Source: Anaeramoeba ignava
Taxonomy: Eukaryota; Metamonada; Anaeramoebidae
Direction of reading: 5' to 3'
Assembly (NCBI GenBank): GCA_028826165.1
Contig: JAPDFW010000119.1
Span: 62,001-126,000 of the forward strand
DNA: 64,000 nt
Positions 47,177 to 59,800 of this stretch are shown here, in pieces. The position numbers and the translations under genes were made by a program. Positions within the stretch are counted from its first letter, which is position 1. Every line of letters begins with the position of its first letter. The notes below the pieces were generated by a model. The model saw only the letters and a program-made list of their open reading frames with translations. It was not told the DNA's origin and searched no databases.

Positions 47177-48750
47177 TTAAAGATCATGATGACTCATTTC
47201 GACTTTATTTTCTAAATTATTATTTTGGAATTCTTGATAATTTGTTTCTTGATAACTTAATATTGGATTTAATTCTTGATTATTTGATTCATAATTTAAT
47301 TCAGAATTTTGTTCTTTATTGTTTGGATCTGATATTATTGTTGGATTTGGAGAATCTTCTAATTTGAGATTATCGACAGAATTATGTTGTTTTTTTTTCG
47401 AAAAGGCTTTTTTCCTTGACTTATTTTTTTTTGGATTTTATTTTAATTTTCATTTTGATTTTGATTTTGATTTTAATTTTAATTTTAATTTTAATTTTAA
47501 TTTTGATTTTAATTTTAATTTTAATTTTGATTTTGATTTTAATTTTAATTTTAATTTTAATTTTAATTTTAATTTAAATTTTGGTTTTAATTTTGATTTT
47601 AATTTTTGGATTTAATTTTAATTTTGATTTTAATTTTAATTTTAATTTTGATTTTAATTTTGATTTTAATTTTGATTTTAATTTTGATTTTGATTTTGAT
47701 TTTAATTTTGATTTTAATTTTAAATTTTAATTTTGATTTTAATTTTGATTTTGATTTTGATTTTGATTTTAATTTTGATTTTGATTTTTGGATTTGATTT
47801 TGATTTTAATTTTGATTTTGATTTTGATTTTGATTTTGATTTTAATTTTAATTTTAATTTTAATTTTGATTTTGATTTTGATTTTGATTTTAATTTTGAT
47901 TTTAATTTTAAATTTTAAATTTTATTTTGATTTTGATTTTGATTTTGATTTTGATTTTGATTTTGATTTTGATTTTGATTTTAATTTTGATTTTGATTTT
48001 TATTTTTAATTTTAATTTTAATTTTGATTTTGATTTTGATTTTGATTTTGATTTTGATTTTGATTTTAATTTTAATTTTGATTTTAATTTTGATTTTGAT
48101 TTTGATTTTGATTTTAAATTTTAAATTTTGATTTTAATTTTGATTTTAATTTTGATTTTAATTTTGATTTTAATTTTGATTTTGATTTTGATTTTGATTT
48201 TGATTTTGATTTTAAAAATACTTTTTGAATCCAAAACAAAGAACAAATAATAATTAAAATAACAGCTGCTAATCCACCTAAATATGCTCCTAAAACCTAA
48301 ATAAAAATAATTAAAATAAATAAAAATAATTAAAATAATTAAAATAATTAAAATAATTAAAATAATTAAAATAATTAAAATAAATAAATACTGTTGGTAA
48401 AGATTCAGTGCATTGACTTGAATTTTCTTTCCATTCATCGCAAGAATTATAAAAAGATCTTTTAATTTTCAGTTTAAATTGGGATAGAAAATGTGATTTT
48501 GATTTGGATTTTTTGGAATTAAAATAAAAAAGAAAAATAATTTACTTATTTTCATAACATTCATGATTAGTTTGACACCAATAACAATTAATTTCATTTG
48601 TACAAGAAGAACAAGTTTCTGAACTATCCAAAGTATAAAATATAAAATATAAAATAAAAGAAAAGAAATTATTTTTATTTTTATTTATTTTTACATGCAA
48701 TTTTGGTTCAAAACTGAATTAATAAATAAGAATAAAAGAATAATTTTCAT
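47177..48750 (-). CDS. PSI-domain membrane protein with divergent tail, array copy F
   Basis: Coding order exons are 48750-48695, 48623-48546, 48458-48392, 48296-48222 and 47419-47177 (172 residues). Signal peptide MKIILLFLFINSVL; PSI CSSCTNEINCYWCQTNHEC; TM VLGAYLGGLAAVILIIICS. The tail is shorter, rich in Asn/Glu/Ser, keeps only a few YQE units (SYQETNYQEF) and ends in MSHHDL, so the GMNFPDFSTYNP end is lost or replaced. It is the most diverged member but retains the exact exon phases. Confidence 0.78.
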
Positions 48751-48894
48751 TTTAAAAAAAAAATGAAATTAAAATTTGTTTTTTTTTTCTTTTTCATTCA
48801 ATAAAAAAAGCAAAAAAAAAAGAAAGTGGAACAAAAGAGGGCAAAATAAAGGAAAAAAAGAAAAATGAAAAGAGAAAAAAAGCAAATAGACTTT

Positions 48895-51067
48895 TTAATT
48901 ATTTTGAGAAGGATTATAATTAGGAGGTTGAAAATTATTATCAGGATGAGGGAAATTCATTTGAAGAGGAGGTTGGAAATTATTATCAGGACCTTGATAA
49001 TTTGGAGGTTGAAAATTTGGTTCTTGATAATTTGGTTGAAAATTGGTTGTTGGAAATTTGGTTCTTGATAATTTGGTTGAAAATTTGGTTCTTGATAATT
49101 TGGTTGATAATTTGGTTGATAACTTGGTTGAAAGTTTGGTTCATAATTTGGTTTGTAATTTGGTTCATAATTGGGTTCCTGTAATGTTGTGGGTGTAGTT
49201 ACAGTTACTGGTTTGAGACTAATATTATTGTTTGATGATGTATAAGATTGTAATTTTTTTTTCTGTGCCTTTTTTTTAAAATAAATTAATTTTTTAATTT
49301 TAATTTTGATTTTAATTTTGATTTTAATTTTAATTTTAATTTTGATTTTAATTTTGATTTTAATTTTGATTTTGAATTTTAATTTTAATTTTGATTTTGA
49401 TTTTGATTTTGATTTTGATTTTAATTTTGATTTTGATTTTGATTTTGATTTTGATTTTAATTTTGATTTTAATTTTGATTTTGATTTTTGATTTTGATTT
49501 TGATTTTGATTTTAATTTTAATTTTAATTTATATTTACTCTTCTAACTAAACAAACACAACAAATAGAAAGGATTATAACACCTGCTATTGCTCCAAAAA
49601 CTGCTCCTAAAATCTAATTTAATTTAATTAAATTTAATTTAATTAATAAAAATAAAAAAATTGGATTAAAATTGAATTATACTTTTGCTAAATATCCAGG
49701 ACAATCACTTTTGAAATATTTCCAATCGCTACAATTTTCATTATCCAATCTGTGAATTTATTTCAATTAAATTGAATTGAATATTGAATTGAATTAAATA
49801 TTGAATTGAATTAAATATTGAATTAAATTGAATATTGAATTAAATTAAATTGAATATTGAATTGAATTAAATATTAAATTAAATATTGAATTAAATTGAA
49901 TATTAAATTGAATATTGAATTAAATTAAATATTGAATTAAATATTGAAAATTGAATTAAATATTGAATTGAATATTGAATTAAATATTGAATTGAATATT
50001 AAATTGAATATTGAATTAAATTAAATATTGAATTGAATTGAATATTGAATTAAATATTGAATTGAATTAAATATTGAATTAAATATTGAATTGAATTAAA
50101 TATTGAATTGAATTAAATATTGAAATGAAATTGAATTAAATATTAAATTGAATTGAATATTGAATTAAATATTGAATTGAATTAAATATTGAATTAAATT
50201 GTTGAATTAAATATTAAATTGAATATTTGAATTAAATATTGGTTGAATATTGAAAATTGAATATTGAAATAAAAATAAAAATAAAAATGAATTGAATATT
50301 GTCATAAATTTTGAATCCTGAATATTAAATTCAAAAATATTGAATTGAATATTGAAATTTAAATTAAATAAGGGAAAAATAAAAATTAAATATTAAATTG
50401 AATTAAAAAGAAAATTAAAAGAAAAAAAAAGGAAAAATTTTGAATTGAATTGAATATTGAATTAAATATTGAATATTGAATAAATATTGATTTAAATATA
50501 AAAATGAATATTAAATTAAATATTGAATTGAATATTAAATTAAATATTGAATTAAATATTAAATTAAATATTGAATTAAATATTGAATTGAAAATTGAAT
50601 TAAATATTGAATTAAATTGAATATTGAATTAAATATTGAATTAAATTGAATATTAAATTAAATATTGAATTAAATATTGAATTGAATTGAATATTGTATT
50701 AAATTAAATTGAATTGAAAATTAAAGATGATCTGGAATTGATTTGAATTGAATTGAGTTGAATTATTGAATGTTGAATTGAATACTAAATTAAAAAAATA
50801 AAATAAAAAATGATTTACGTGCTGTCATAACATTTTTTATTATCCTCACACCAATCACATAAATAACTTGTCAAACAACTTTCACAAGAAGTTTGTGAAC
50901 TATTTACAAAACAAAAAAAAAGGGAAAAATAAAAAAAATTGATAATTTGATGAAATTAATTAAAAAGAAAATGAAAAGAAAACAAAAAGGAAAAAAAAAT
51001 TTTTTTCTTACGTGCAACTTGTAAAAACAGAACCAATAATTAATAAAAAAGTCAAGAAAATAAACAT
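48895..51067 (-). CDS. PSI-domain membrane protein with frameshifted tail, array copy G
   Basis: Coding order exons are 51067-51012, 50899-50819, 49749-49683, 49613-49539 and 49268-48895. Extracellular and TM parts are intact (MFIFLTFLLIIGSVF; PSI; 25-codon TM exon). The tail exon length is not a multiple of three: near 49042-49046 a unit reads CCAATTTTC where its sister units read CCAAATTTTC. With the sequence as given, translation ends at 48957-48959 after a run of out-of-frame residues. The remaining 3' part still reads as tail sequence in the other frame up to TAA 48895-48897 (NPSQNN end). The second intron is 1.07 kb of TTGAATTAAATA repeat. Confidence 0.72.
49750..50818 (-). repeat. 1.07-kb intron with TATTGAATTAAA repeats
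   Basis: The intron separating the two PSI exons of copy G. It consists of TATTGAATTAAA / TTGAATTGAATA units. The corresponding intron of copy H (52597-53054) contains the same repeat family, whereas copies A to F use other or shorter fillers. This links G and H as the closest neighbours. Confidence 0.75.
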
Positions 51068-51364
51068 CTTTAATTTAGAAAATAAAAAAATGAATTTCCA
51101 ATTTTTATTTCATTTTTTTTATTTAAAATTTTTTTAATAAGAAAAAAGGAAAAAGAAAAAAGAGAGAATAAAAAGAAAATGAAATCAAAAGTGGCAAAAA
51201 TGATAAAAAAAATTTAATTTTGTGATCGTTTTTGTAAAAATTTTCTTCTTTATTAAAATGAAATCAACCAAACAAACAAAGAAAAGAATTGAAAAGAAAG
51301 AAAAGAAAAGAAAAGATTGAAAAGAAAAATAAATTCCAAAAACAAAAATGAATGAAAAATTTTT

Positions 51365-53373
51365 TCAGTTGAAATTTGAATTAAAATTTTGATTTTGAAA
51401 ATCATTTTGGAAATTAGATTGAGAAAAATCCATTCCGATTGGACCTTGATAATTTGGATCTTGGTAACTTGGACCTTGATAATTTGGTTGAAAATTTGGA
51501 TCTTGAAAATTCTTTGAAGGTTCTTGATAATTTGGTTGAAAATTTGGATCTTGGAAATTCTTTGAAGGTTCTTGATAATTTGATTGAAAATTTGGATCTT
51601 GATAATTTGGTTGGAAATTTGGTTGATAAGTTGGTTGAAAAGTTGGTTGGTAATTTGGTTGGAAAGTTGGTTCTTGATAATTTGATTGATAATTTGGTTG
51701 ATAATTTGAATCTTGATAAGTTGGTTGAAAATTTGGTTCTTGAATTGGTTGTGTTCCTACTTGTACTTTTTCAAGAGTAACTGAATTTCCAGCTGCTTGT
51801 CTTTGATTAGCAATATTTCTTGCTCTCTTTCATTTTTGATATTAAATTGAATATTAAATTGAATTGATTTAATGTAATTTGATTTGATTTGATTTGATTT
51901 AATTTGATTTGATTTGATTTAATTTGATTTGATTTGATTTAATTTAATTTAATTTAATTTGATTTAATGTAATTTGATTTAATGTAATTTTGATTTTGAT
52001 TTGATTTAATGTAATTTGATTTAATTTTGATTTTGATTTGATGTAATTTGATTTAATGTAATTTGATTTGATTTGATTTAATTTGATTTAATTTGATTTG
52101 ATTTGATTTGATTTAATTTAATTTGATTTAATTTAATTTGATTTAATTTGATTTGATTTGATTTTGATTTGATTTAATTTGATTTAATTTTGATTTGATT
52201 TGATTTAATTTTGATTTGATTTGATTTGATTTGATTTGATTTGATTTAATTTTGATTTGATTTGATTTGATTTAATTTGATTTAATGTAATTTGATTTGA
52301 TTTGATTTAATTTAATTTAATTTAATTTGATTAAAATTTAATTGCAAAAAAATTACTCTTTGAGCAAAGCAAATACAACAAATCATTAGAATGATGCAAC
52401 CTGCTACTGATCCAAGAACTGCTCCAATAATCTAAATGAATTAAAAAGTAAAAAAAATGAGAATTTCAAAATTTATCAAATCAATCCAAAAAAAAAATAA
52501 AGGAAAAATGAAAATAAAAAGATAATTACAACTGCTACATTTTCTGGACATGAACTTTGATCAAAATACCAATCACTACAACTTGGATCATCAGACCTTT
52601 TAGAAGGAAATTGAATATTGAATATTAAATATTAAATTGAATTGAATTAAATATTAAATATTGAATTAAATTAAATATTAAATTAAATATTAAATTGAAT
52701 ATTCAATATTGAATATTAAATATTAAATTGAATTAAATATTGAATATTAAATTGAATATTAAATTGAATTAAATATTGAATTGAATATTGAATTAAATAT
52801 TGAATTGAATTGAATTAAATATTAAATTGAATTAAATATTAAAAATTAAATATTAAATTAAATATTAAATTGAATATTAAATATTAAATTGAATTGAATT
52901 AAATATTAAATTGAATTGAATTAAATATTGAATATTAAATATTAAATTGAATTGAATATTAAATATTAAATTGAATTGAATTAAATATTAAATTAAATAT
53001 TGAATTAAATATTAAATATTAAATTAAAATGGTTAAAAAGAATTAATGACTCACATTAGATAATAACAATGTTTATCACTTTGACACCAATTACAACTAT
53101 AACCTGAAACACAACTCTTACAAGAACTTTCTGAACTAAATAGGAAAAATTTTTTTAATAAAATATTAAATTAATTTAATTTATTTTATTAAATTTTTTT
53201 TTTTGATGAAACAAAAAAGGAAAAAAATTTTTTTTGTTATTTCAAAATAATCAAAATCAAAATCAATAAAATAAAATAAAATGATCAAAAGAAATTTAAA
53301 TAATTTACCTGCAAGTACTAAAAACAGAATTAATCAAAAAAAATCCAATAAAGAAATAAATCAAAAATTGCAT
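51365..53373 (-). CDS. PSI-domain single-pass membrane protein, array copy H
   Basis: Coding order exons are 53373-53309, 53135-53055, 52596-52530, 52431-52357 and 51826-51365 (249 residues). Longest signal peptide of the array (MQFLIYFFIGFFLINSVFS). PSI and TM exons have the standard lengths 81, 67 and 75. The tail starts RARNIANQRQAAG, has about 25 YQxP/FQxP units including the pair EPSKNFQDPNFQ repeated twice, and ends GPIGMDFSQSNFQN. It lies head-to-head with the ankyrin-BTB gene; 176 bp separate the starts. Confidence 0.8.
51827..52356 (-). repeat. Intron of GATTT/AATTT pentamers in copy H
   Basis: The intron before the tail exon of copy H consists on the + strand of GATTT and AATTT pentamers with TTTAATGTAATTTG interspersed. 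It differs from the hexanucleotide filler of copies A to F at the homologous position, so filler is replaced or newly expanded in each copy. Confidence 0.75.
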
Positions 53374-53509
53374 AAAAAATAAATGAAAATGAATGAAAAA
53401 AAAATGATTTTTAAAAAAGATTAAATTTTTAAATTTAATTTAAATTGAAATTTTGATTTTTAAAAAATTATTTGGAAAAAAAATATGGAAAAAATGAAAA
53501 ATTTGTTTT

Positions 53510-53535
53510 TATTTTTTCTCATTTTTTTTCTCATT
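53510..53535 (+). promoter_or_regulatory. T-rich CAT-containing element upstream of ankyrin-BTB
   Basis: TTTTCTCATTTTTTTTCTCA, with the ATG 15 bp downstream at 53550. Same type as at 322-357; located within the short divergent spacer shared with copy H. Confidence 0.4.
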
Positions 53536-53549
53536 TAAATAAAAACAAA

Positions 53550-56500
53550 ATGAATATTTGGCAAATATTAGAAAAAAATGATATCAAATTATTAAATCAA
53601 ATAGAATTCATTCCAAAAGCAAATTTAGTAAAAAAAGACAAAACATGTTTACATTTTGCTTGTAAAAAGAATTCTATTGAAATTATTCAATTCTTAATTA
53701 ATAAAGGAATTGATATAAATGCAAAAACAAAAAATAATGAAAATTGTTTACATTTTGCTTGTAAAAAGAATTCTATTGAAGTTATTAAATTCTTAATTAA
53801 TAAAGGAGCTGATATAAATGCAAAAACAAAAAATAATTCAACATGTTTACATTTTGCTTGCCAAAATAATTCTATTGAAGTTATTCAATTTTTAATCAAT
53901 AAAGGACTTGATTTAAATGCAAAAACAAAAGATAATGAAAATTGTTTACATTTTGCTTGTAAAAAGAATTCTATTGAAGTTATTCAATTCTTAATTAATA
54001 AAGGACTTGATTTAAATACAAAAACAAAAAATAATTCAACATGTTTACATTTTGCTTGTAAAAAGAATTCTATTGAAATTATTCAATTCTTGATTAATAA
54101 AGGAATTGATATAAATGCAAAAACAAAAAATAATTTGAATTGTTTACATTTTGCTTGTCAAAATAATTCTATTGAAATTATTCAATTCTTGATTAATAAA
54201 GGACTTGATATAAATACAAAAACAAAAGAAGATGAAAATTGTTTACATTTTGCTTGTAAAAAGAATTCTATTGAAATTATTCAATTCTTGATTAATAAAG
54301 GACTTGATTTAAATGCAAAGAACAAAAGATAATGAAAATTGTTTACATTTTGCTTGTCAAAATAATTCTATTGAAATTATTCAATTCTTAATCAATAAAG
54401 GAATTGATTTAAATACAAAAACAAAAAATAATGAAAATTGTTTACATTCTGCTTGTAAAAATAATTCTATTGAAATTATTCAATTCTTGATTAATAAAGG
54501 AATTGATTTAAATGCAAAAACAAAAAATAATTCAACATGTTTACATTTTGCTTGTCAATTTAATTCTATTGAAGTTATTCAATTTTTAATCAATAAAGGA
54601 ATTGATTTAAATGCAAAAACAAAAGAAGATGAAAATTGTTTACATTTTGCTTGTCAATTTAATTCTATTGAAATTATTCAATTTTTAATCAATAAAGGAC
54701 TTGATATAAATGCAAAAACGCATTACAATTTGTCAGCATTACATTACTCTTCTTTCAATAACTCAAAAGAAGTTATTAAATTCTTGATTGATAAAGGAAT
54801 CGATATAAATACAAAAACAAAAGAAGATGAAAATTGTTTACATTTTGCTTGTCAAAATAATTCTATTGAAATTATTCAATTCTTAATTAATAAAGGAATC
54901 GATTTAAATGCAAGAACAAAAGATAATGAAAATTGTTTACATTTTGCTTGTCAAAATAATTCTATTGAAGTTATTAAATTCTTAATTGATAAAGGACTTG
55001 ATATAAATGAAAAAATAAAAAATAATTCAACATGTTTACATTTTGCTTGTCAATATAATTCTATTGAAGTTATTAAATTCTTGATTGATAAAGGACTTGA
55101 TATAAATGCAAAAACAAAAAATAATTCAACATGTTTACATTCTGCTTGTCAATTTAATTCTATTGAAGTTATTCAATTCTTAATTGATAAAGGACTTGAC
55201 ATAAATGCAAAAACAAAAAATAATTTGAATTGTTTACATTCTGCTTGTCAATTTAATTCTATTGAAGTTATTCAATTCTTAATTGACAAAGGACTTGATA
55301 TAAATGAAAAAACAAAAAATAATTCAACATGTTTACGTTTTGCTTGTGAATATAATTCTATTGAAGTTATTAAATTCTTGATTGATAAAGGAGCTGATAT
55401 AAATTCAAAAACAAAAAACAATGAAAATTGTTTACATTCTGCTTGTAAAAATAATTCTATTGAAATTATTAAATTCCTAATTGAAAAAGGACTTGATATA
55501 AATGAAAAAACAAAATTTGATACATCACCTTTTCATCTTGTCTGCCAATATAATTCTATTGAAGTTATTAAATATTTAGTTGAGAAAGGAGCTGATATAA
55601 ATGCATATACTTATTGGAAAGAAACACCTTTATATTTTGCTTGCCAATATAATTCTATTGAAGTTATCGAATATTTGGTTAATAAAGGAGCTGATATAAA
55701 TGAAAAAACAAAATTTGATACATCACCTTTGCATCTTGTCTGCCAATATAATTCTATTGAAGTTATTAAGTATTTAGTTGAGAAAGGAGCTGATATAAAT
55801 GCGAAAAAAAAACATAATTTAAATTGCTTACATTTAGCTTGCCAATATAATTCACAACTTGAAATTATAAAATATTTAGTTGATAAAGGGATTGATATAA
55901 ATGAAAAAACAGAAAATGATTTGAATTGCTTACATTTAGTTTGTCAATATAATCCACAACTTGAAATTATCAAGTATTTATTTGAGAAAGGGATTGATAT
56001 AAATGCAAAAACAACCCAAAACAAAACAGCCATTTCAATACTTATTGAATTGAAAAATCAAAATGGCATCAAGTTTTTATTAATGAATGGCGCAGATATT
56101 ACAGACTTGGAAAAAGAAAAATTTACAAATGAATTTACTGAAATGCTTATGAAAGTTTATTCAATTAACCAAGATTTGAATAACTTGCTAAATTCACAAG
56201 AAGATTTCTTCGATTTCCAAATCAAATGCAAAGATTCTTTCCATTTTCATCTCCATAAATTGATTTTATTATTAAGATTTGATAGCAATAACACAATTTT
56301 ACAAAAATTTATCAACATTTGCCAACAAAAACCAAAAGAAGATGTTCAACTTGCTTTGAATTTTATTTACACTGGGTTTTTTGATTTGGATCAATTCCAA
56401 AAATTAATCAACGAAAATGAAATCATTTCAACATTTTTCAAAGAAATTGGATTGGATTCAAATTGGATTGAATCAAAAAAAGGAAGAAAAGGAATAATAA

Positions 56501-56811
56501 AAGATTTATCCAATTTATATCAACAAAACGAAACAAAAGATTTTACAATCATTTGCGAAGAAAAAGAAATCAAGGCTCATAAACTCATTTTATTCGCAAG
56601 AAGTGAATTATTTAAGGGAATGTTTTTAAATGTTCAAGATCCATCCAATAAAGTTCATGATTATTCAGGAAAATCATTTGAAACAATTCAACAATTGGTT
56701 TATTTTCTTTATCATGATCAATTTGATGAAACAAAAGAAATCAAAGAAGAATTTGAAGATTTGAAAGATTATTATCAATTAAATCAAAATTCAATAATTG
56801 ATTTAATTTGA
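53550..56811 (+). CDS. Ankyrin-repeat protein with two BTB regions, one frameshift
   Basis: ATG 53550 (an earlier in-frame ATG at 53472 would read through the promoter-like T tract). About 24 ankyrin repeats of 33 residues follow, with a consensus like NCLHFACKNNSIEIIQFLI. Most repeats differ by only a few bases per 99-bp unit, so the array has expanded or been homogenised recently. Near 54315-54325 the sequence reads GCAAAGAACAAAAG where all sister repeats read GCAAAAACAAAAG: an extra G that shifts the frame, with the rest open from 54313 to TGA 56811. The C-terminus has a degenerate BTB (FFDFQIKCKDSFHFHLHKLI) and a good BTB (KDFTIICEEKEIKAHKLILF; SELFKGMF), the same double arrangement as in the RCC1-BTB gene at 358. 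Such proteins are typically Cullin-3 adaptors. Confidence 0.85.
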
Positions 56812-56870
56812 AAATTTATAAAGAAAAAAAGAAATGTTTGATTTTTTTGTTTCATTTTCGTTTTATTGGT

Positions 56871-59800
56871 TCATTTTTTTGAAGCTTTTAATTGATTTTG
56901 GAAATTCTCAATATTCAATAAAGATTTGAATTGGAAATAAACTTCTTCTTTTTCATTTAATTTAAGTTTCAAAAGAGGTTTTAAATTTGAAAAACGAAAA
57001 ACAAGATTTTCAATTAAAAAAGTGGATTCTTCTTTAGGAGTTGCAATAACAAGAGAAATATCATCAACAAGCAAGAAAACCTTGTTTAAAATTTTGTTGC
57101 AAGAAGAACGCAAAACGCGAGCCAAAAAAAAGTTGCTTCGAATTTGGTTGAAAAAATGAATAAATTGAGTCAAAATTTGAGGATCAATCAATTCAAATGC
57201 AATTTTTGTAGCTTCAGAACGCAGAATAATCATCTCCTCCTTTTGAATCAGATACAAAGATGGATCGGAGAATCGGAATTGCTTGACAATTTTGTTTTGC
57301 ACTTTGCAGATGATGATTTTATGCTGATGGAAAATAACATGTCCTTTGATTTGATATTTTTTAGTAATAAAATTTGATTTGAATATTTTATTTTGAGAAT
57401 CGTTTTGATATTCATCATTTTTTTGCGAGGAATCCTGCTCAGCTTCAACCTCTTCCATTTCAATTCCAAATGTCTCTGATTGAGTATTTGTGTTGTGAGT
57501 ATTTTCTTGATTTTTGTTCTCAATTTCATTGATTTCGATCAAATTATCTTCCATTTCTTGATATTTATGCGCATTTTTTTCAAAACTTGAAACGAGATTT
57601 TTGGATCGAATAATTTCTGCAAAAGATTGAATAAATTTATCTTTTTGTGCTTCTTCTGGAAAAGATATTTTGAATAACCGAGAAAATTTGGATAATTTTG
57701 TTCGAATTAAAAACAAATTTGGTTTTTTTGGATGAATAAAAAGAAGGCAATTGGAAGAGTATAAAAACTCGAAATAGGAATGTGGGAATTTCTCAAATGA
57801 AATGGAGAAGAAGGTGTCATTCAATTCAATTGATGCATTTTGTTTTTCAGAATTTGCAATGTTTGCGAAAATTTGGATCGAAAAAGAACTTGGAATTGTG
57901 ATTTTTGGTTTTGGATCACGAAATTCAATAAAATGAACCAAAACTAGTTTGAATTGGCTTGAAAACTCGTCTTTTGGCTCCAGATATGATTTGGATCGCT
58001 TATTTTTTTGGTCGAGAATCTTTTGGATCAACAAATTTTTTTGCGTTGAATTTTGACATTCAATGTTCATTTCGTGTTGATATTTTGAAGAGAAAAATTT
58101 GAGAGTTAAAGAGCGTTTTTCAAGAGGCGAAAAGAAGATCTCCAGCGCTTGATATGAAACCTTTCTTTGATTGCGACGGAAATGATAATGCAAATATGCT
58201 GGTTCTAGTCTTAGTTTTGTGGGTAAAACGACCTGCGTTTTTGTTACTAAATTCACATGAAATTCTTTTAATTGAAGCATTTGCCTTGAGTTTTTTAAGC
58301 AGAGCATAAACGCTTTTTTGTCCTCAATTTCAAAGAACTCGAAATAATAGCGTTGGCTTGAGTTGATCCATTCCAAAACATTTAAATTCTCAACAAAATA
58401 TTCAGAATGCAAAATGCAATCTTTTTCAACTTCAATAAAACTTCTTTTTTTTGTATCGAGATCATCCACTTCAATAATGGTTCCCGAGTGGATGATTTGG
58501 AATACTTTTGGAAGTGGCTTCTTTTCGTTGGGGTCAAACATTCTGATCCTGAAAAATTTTCTGGGAAGATCCAGACCAGGAATTTGTTGGAACGCGAGTT
58601 GCTGACTTTTTTCTTCAGACAAATTAGGCAATTTTGATTGGATTGAGAAATCAACCAATTTGTCACCAGCTTCTTTTGGTGGCATACTTACTGAATCCAT
58701 GAGAGAAAATATCTTTTTGAGCTTCCCAAATCTCTTCATAAACAAAATTCTGTTTTCTTCTGAGTCAAAACGAATAAAGATTTTTTCTTCATCAAATACA
58801 AAGAAAACCTCGCAATTTCGAGTGTAATCAACAAGCGGTTTAATTTGCGTGAGATTGAAGTCTCTTTCCATGTTTCCTTTTGTGATTAAAATTACGACTT
58901 TTCTTTGTTGCGGTTTAATTTTGAGAATTCCTTTTACAAATTTTGTGTGATGTTGAAGTGTGACTTGTATTGGATAGCTTGATCCATACTTGATAATCTG
59001 AGGAAACGCTGCGAGAATTTGCTGAATGCTTTTTTCCGAATCAAATACTTTCATTGTCTGAACAAAATTATTTTTTATAGATGAATTTTCAAACTGAAAA
59101 TGAAGTTCGGAAAAATTCCCCAATTTTTGGAATCTAATTTTAACATCTGAATCTGTGTTTTTGTGAGGCAATTCCTCACGATTCGGCAAGTGATATTTCG
59201 CAAATATCCCAAATTGGTTCAAAACAAGAAGTGAGTCGAGCTTGAAAACAAGTGTTTGATTTTCCATTATTATTCCTTCTTGTGATATTGTTGATATAAA
59301 CTTATTTTCCTTTTCTTCAATTTTGGAGAAGAAATAATCCTCTGCATCCAAATATAAAAGAAACTGCCTTTGATTGAACTCTAACATTTGCCGCGTATCC
59401 TCTGCCTTTTTGCTGCTAGAAAAAACAAGGGCGATAGAAAAGTCTTTTGAAATTTTAATCATCAATTCATTTGATTCATTTCCTTTGTTTTTATCATCAA
59501 TATAAAACTCCATTAATTGCGTGTATTGCAAAGGAAAAACACAAGGTTTTGCATTCTTCTCCTTCGGATTTTCATCTTCATTTTGCATTTGATTATAGGA
59601 GTCATAAGTGATGATGTAAATAAGATCTGGCGAAACAACAATTGATCCACTTTCGATTTTTGATTCATTTGTTTTGATTAAGCACTTCTTTGTTTCGTAC
59701 AGATTTTCATTGCTAAACCAATTCTTGATAAATTGGTTCGAACGTTTCCGCAAAATTTCCAATTGCAATCCAAAAGAAACCGTTTCTTCAAAACTTGAGA

